64,000 bases of DNA from Micropterus salmoides (Eukaryota; Chordata; Actinopteri; Centrarchiformes; Centrarchidae), in contig NW_024040374.1 of the NCBI RefSeq assembly GCF_014851395.1, positions 24,074,772 through 24,138,771 of the forward strand, written 5' to 3'. Positions 58,871-64,000 of this stretch are shown here, piece after piece. The notes under the pieces are model-generated. The model was not told the DNA's origin. It did no database searches and saw only the letters and a program-made list of their open reading frames with translations. Each line of letters starts with the position of its first letter. Position 1 is the stretch's first letter. A program made the translations under genes and the position numbers.

Positions 58871-61800
58871 CATACAGTTTTTCATACAGCTTTTATTGCA
58901 TTGAAATCATCTTGCTTATTTTGTTATTGGGCTCAACACTGAGTGTAATGTTTACAGAAAAAAAGTATGGTTATAAATACACTATTTGCTGAGGAGCAAA
59001 TGTCATATTTACAAAGGTTAAAGTGAGCTGCACTTCCTCTGTAGATATCAAAATTTATCATTATCTTATCTAATAATGTCGATGAGTAGGCTACTAGCCA
59101 AACACTTTTCTTTTACTACTAGCCAATCACAGCACACTCTTGCAGGAAAAAAACGTAACGTGAAAAGTCAGGGAAAAAAGTGAATCAACCTGAGCGAAGT
59201 AGACGAATGATGAGCAGATGGCACTGTGAGTGAGAGGAGGTGGGACTATGTATGCGCTGCAGAGGTGTGTTTTTTTGTTTTCAGCTGTTGGGGAGAGGAG
59301 AGAAGCGCATTTTCAGTAGCGATACTGTGGAAAATAAGTACCGTTTAAAATATGCAGAGTAGATACAGTATGTATCAAAAAATCTATATTTTGGACAACA
59401 CAAGAGTGCACCCAATCCAACCATCAGTTTATACTTTCTTCTGATGACTTGGAAATTATGTTAAAAAGTTGGCTACATTTGGATTGACATTCAACAATTG
59501 ACATTACATGCAACCGCACTGTGTCACATTCAATCTGAACACACTTTGACACTTAGTTGCACAAAAGCCTGACACATTTTAAACGTGCCAACTTTGGCAA
59601 AAAAAGAAAAAAGAAAAAGAGAATCCAGTGTAAAGCTACACATACAAAAAATCTGAAGATTTTAGATAAACTCTTGAGTCTTTTATCTGTTCTCAAGTTC
59701 CCGTCATCAAAGCCACATCCACCAATAGGATGGCTTGAGACATGGGTGTGAGTTCAAAGTGAAACATACACTGACGCACATGTTGGCTGTGGAGGTGATT
59801 TAGAAAAGTGATCATTTATCTCTGTGCCAGGTAACCACATCTGTGGGGCCTGTGTGCATGTTTACATCATGATACTAGTCTCCACTCACCACAATGCTTC
59901 ACTTCAACTCTCGCTCTCTTTCATCATGACGTCTTATTGTGGAGGACTCATGGATCATGGCAAGCGCAACCCCCCCCCCACACACACACACACACACACA
60001 CACACTCTCCACTTGCTGTCGCATCAAACCTGACCTTCAGAAACTGACTGCAGGCCCACTTTAAGTGCGTTTTGTGCTTTTGGCAAATGGCAAAGATGGG
60101 ATATGTAGGCAGGAGATGGAGAAAGAAAGGCACTAATACAACTGAAGGAGAATAGATGGTTAAAAATGCTTGATTTGACAGCATTCATACAGATTTAGGC
60201 AGGCAGAGAAAAGCACAACTGTGAGGAAGGAGAGGAGCTGAAAATAAGGGTGGTACAAAGCTGAAATCTGAACTCCTGCCAAACTATTGTAAGAGTAGCT
60301 GCTCCGCCTGCAGCTGTCCTAGTAATCTTTCCCACAGCTCATTCCCTCTCCACATCTGTCCTCGTTCCTCCTCCTCTCCTCTGACAATGTGATCACTAAA
60401 ACCGAGACACTTTCTTATTCCTAAATCTGGCTATACACTAACATAAGGGTAGGTCTACGCCCAAACACACTCACTGTGTGATGGACTGATGTGTGGTGAT
60501 ATCTAAAAGTGTGCATTCCAAAGAAAGAGAGAAGCAAGGTGGAAATAACTCCAGGTTGATGCACGCAGGGTGGAATGGAGGAGAAAGGAGGGGACGGTAA
60601 ATGGAAAATGGCCGTGTGCCAAGTGGCAAAGTGCCCTTTTCAGCTGACTGCTTGTTTTATACATACGGCTCCATCACAAACATCTCATCGCTTAGGAAAA
60701 GCTTCAGTGTATATGTGCGTGTGTGTGTACCTGCAATAACTTGTTCCTTCAACCGTAAAATGTAAAGAGGCTTTGTTTTGTAGAGAGACGGTTAAGAAGC
60801 AACTATGTGCAGCAGACAGGATTAAGGACACAAAGACGTGTAATTTAGAGTGCAGCCTTACTTCCTGTCAGAGACTGATAAAGAGAGATGATAACACACT
60901 TTGTGCCTGTCACAAACATCGACAAGCCTGCTAATGTGTGTGCGGGTGTGAGCGTGCTCATCAGTCAAACTTCTTTCGTCCTTGTCTGCATTCAAAGAGG
61001 TATATTGTTTGCTCTTATCTGTGCATCTGTGCAGAAGGAGTGGAAGGAGAGGAGGAGCTGCAAGGCTGCTGCTGTTTCCTTGCTTTTAGGTTGTGATTTA
61101 TATTAACCTGTCAATTCTGACAGAACAGACGGAGACTGCATGTTACTGAATGATGAACGCTGCTATTGATGGGGAAGCTGGGATCATCTCAGACTTTTAG
61201 ACAACCCCGTTATGGACAGGTGACAAATCAAAGTAAAATCTGAATAAATGACTGGAGAAACATAACGAGTGCAGATGCTTTCTTCCAGGGAATAGTAATT
61301 GACTGGTTGGATGAGTTTGAAAATGATAAGCATCATTTGCTATATTATGGACCGACGTGTTAGACAGCATTCTCTCCACCACCATCATTAAAACACCAAA
61401 GGAGGGAATATCTTTTTGTCATACACAAACTTTTGTTGTGTGCCCTTTGATAATAAGCTGTCAACACTGAGATATTATTATCTTCCAAGCTTATATAGCA
61501 TAGTTGTTGCTTATATAACAATTGCTTATTTACGGCGCTTAAAGTGGAAAAAGATGTGCCAGTATTTCCATTATTCACATGTTGCCGTGTGTCGGCCGGT
61601 ATCAGCAAATCATGAAGTATTACATTTCTACAGGGAATGAAAGATACTAGAAGATATTACTGATGTTCACAACATACATTTATTTTAACCAGGGGGACAG
61701 CCATTACAGTTATTAGAGTAAAACATTTTGAAATGATTAAAAATGTATTGTAAGGTTAATGTAACGATTAGCAGTTAGCTCCATCTGTTGGTCTAAGAAT

Positions 61801-63805
61801 AAGTATACCTATACACTACAGAATGAGGTATAAACAACAGAGAGAGTTCTTTATAAACATTTTCAAATATAAAATACTATTTATACTCTGGCTTAACTGA
61901 ATTCTTGATGGTTATTATTTCCTGAGAGATGTGCATGCATGTTGCCCAGTATGTCCAGCTAATCAGCATTTTAAATTCAATTTTTAATCAGTAGTAAATG
62001 TCAGTCCATCGCTTTCCATCTTGCATTAGTCCAGAGTTGTAATTAAACCTTAACAGAGAGCCAGATAATCATTGCCTTGTTTTAAAATAATGTGCGACTA
62101 GGAGGAGTGCCATCACGCCCACATATTGTCTGGACTGGTCCCACAGAGGCTGCTGCTGGAGTACGCAAGTTTCATTTGGTGCATGCGCATATAAGAACAC
62201 ATGTCCACGTGTTTCTAAACTCCACTCTCCGTTGGTGTTTATCAAATGTAAGTATGTCAGGCACAAAGTTACAGAACACAGTAATGGAAGTGTCTGGCAA
62301 GCAAGCAAAACACAGACGGACCAATATATGTGCTAGCCAGATAACGTTAGCAAGACAGAGCACTTCCGCTAGTACACCAATTTAATGCTGCATCTGATGT
62401 CTGCTGACATCAAACATGGAGAAAACACAAGTTTACCTTATTGCTGTTTCCATAATTCACTTTCATGGTGTGTGTTTTTTTTCTCTTTTCAAGACAGCAT
62501 CCTCTCACTGAACTTGTTAACATTGACATCCACTTTGACAAGAGGCGGAGACGGGGCCTTTGCATAATTTGCAGGGCCCAGGTGGCCCGGCTCTGCGGGC
62601 GATTGGCAGGTTAAAAGAAGTGCTGGTGTGCAAGAAAAAGTGTCTAAATTTACAAAGGGTAAAATGTAGACACACTGTTTATTTACACATGCATACAGAG
62701 CAAGCATCATTCATTTGGATTTGTGTTTCTGTTCACCTGATGAATGCAAGTCCAATATTCACTCTACTTTTAGAGTGTCGTTAGCTGCTAAATGCTCCAC
62801 TACATTATGTGTTTTGTGTTTACCAGCTAGTCGCTAACTGCTGTTTGGTACTGGACAGATAGCATGCAGTAGGTTTTTAGGGAAAACAGCTGTGAAAATT
62901 AGACTTATGAAAGGGTTGGATAACCGAAACAATGAGCTGAAAGATGCTAAAAGGGGAACTGCAGAATAAGGTGGTAATTCTCTGGTTTCGTCACTATGAG
63001 CGACTCCTTTCACATGCAAATAATCATGTGATCCATTGTTAAAATATTGATTATACATGATTATCCTCCAGACTGACACAGGGTTTTGGTACACTTTCAT
63101 TAAAATCTACCTAAGTGTAAGTAAAATAACAAATGTCGCAATGAGAAAAAGTGCATAAAACAAGCTATTCAAACACAGTAACGAGGTACTTTTGATTAGA
63201 TTGTTACTTGCCATCCATGTTAAAACTTAGAGCTGCCAAACATGAGCCCTTCAGCACATATGTTAGTATTGGTATATAACACTATTCAATGTGGTACAGT
63301 ATAAGTATTGTTTCTTCTGTATTTAGAGCTCCCAGCAGAGTAGTAACCACAGTGAACACAATAAAACAAAGACCTCTATTTAAAAAGGGCTCTGTTTGCT
63401 GTTAAAATGCTGGAGCTGTGATCTGTGGCTTTTGCCCAGTGTGTTCTGTAAATGGTATCAAGTAGATTTTAGTTGCTATTTTGGAAAGTAAAAAACAAAA
63501 AAGCATGCTCAAAATTCCCCCGCATCCACTATGCCCCACCGTGCCTGATTGTCAGTGGTCCGACATGAGAAAACCTGGCTGGGTAAGGGCCAGCTGGAGC
63601 AACACTGAGCTCCTCTGAGAACCGGAGTTACAAAGGCTCACTGTGCTGGAGTGGCACTGAGAACTGCACCCTGGCAGCAGCTCTGAGACTTAACCAACGC
63701 TGGGCAACACTTGAAAAGACCTGTGATTTTTCTGTCTGCTTTTCACCTCCATCCACCTCGTTCTATTTCCTACTGGCGTCGTCCTGTCTTAGCTTTGCTG
63801 ACTGT
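58871..63805. other. Non-coding stretch with a C9-(CA)n tract at 59970-60005
   Basis: No gene supported. The open frames are short, with no splice flanks that look convincing. Confidence 0.5.
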
Positions 63806-63832
63806 GTCTGTCTGTCTGTCTGTCTGTCTGTC
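63806..63832. repeat. (TCTG)n tetranucleotide tract
   Basis: Six to seven perfect TCTG units, about 150 bases upstream of the terminal splice acceptor. Confidence 0.95.
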
Positions 63833-63985
63833 CCCCAAGTGTCCCTGTTTGTTTAAAACAATACATCTTCATAGGTGGATGTTGTTGTCAGGCTGGATGA
63901 CTCAACCTGTATTTCTCTTTCTGTTTGTTATATTTCTCTTTCACTTCAGTCTCTTTCTCTTTTATTTTCTCTCTCCCTCTTTCAG

Positions 63986-64000
63986 TATCAGTGCGATCAG
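63986..64000 (+). CDS. Probable exon start cut by window edge
   Basis: A long pyrimidine tract from about 63909 (TTTCTCTTTCTGTTTG.. to TCTCTCTCCCTCTTTCAG) ends in CAG at 63983-63985, followed by TATCAGTGCGATCAG. All three frames are open for the few bases visible (for example YQCDQ). It is one of the longest and cleanest acceptors in the window. Identity cannot be judged from 15 bases. If real, the exon belongs to a plus-strand gene and the window is probably in its intron. Confidence 0.35.

Noticed and set aside
1..64000. CRISPR arrays, operons or bacterial-type features
   Set aside because: The repeats are eukaryotic microsatellites and transposons. No regularly spaced direct repeats with unique spacers exist.

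Overview
The window looks like non-coding DNA of a ray-finned (teleost, probably percomorph) fish. It is mostly AT-rich with very many long CA/GT microsatellites. It carries tRNA-derived SINEs with the fish-type L2-like tail, a decayed Tc1/mariner transposase, LINE scraps and several MITE-like families. No multi-exon host gene can be assembled. The most likely setting is a large intron or a gene desert. The best host-gene hints are three exon-like islands: 10298-10388, 35253-35313, and a strong splice acceptor at the last bases (exon from 63986, cut by the window edge). None of these matches a protein I recognise.

The one large structured locus is a complete-length DIRS1-like tyrosine-recombinase retrotransposon at 42216-47333 (5118 bp), clearly more GC-rich than its surroundings. 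It has perfect 157-bp inverted terminal repeats and non-repeated outer extensions at each end. Its coding block is gag (Cys-rich), then pol (RT, RNase H, methyltransferase-like tail), then tyrosine recombinase. A 111-bp internal complementary region (ICR) near the 3' end is the exact reverse complement of both element ends joined through a shared GTT. The coding regions are broken by many frameshifts and at least three premature stops, so this copy cannot supply its own proteins, although its terminal signals are flawless.

Layout: 1-8 kb holds repeat fragments (a MITE with inverted ends, a SINE tail, an interspersed family called M here) and microsatellites. 8-15.9 kb is mostly plain sequence with dense CA/GT tracts. 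15.9-18.7 kb has a Tc1-like remnant, a strong inverted duplication and a LINE tail. 20-36 kb has scattered MITEs, two SINE copies in opposite orientation and simple repeats. 36.1-41.5 kb has a MITE, a 138-bp GT tract, LINE pieces and an M copy. 42.2-47.3 kb is the DIRS element. 48-54 kb has a GGGGAC-rich repeat and a local duplication mosaic. 54-64 kb is mostly plain sequence with a 221-bp GT/GC-GT tract and the terminal splice acceptor.

Limits: repeat family names are from recognition by eye. Boundaries outside the DIRS element are accurate to about 5-20 bases.
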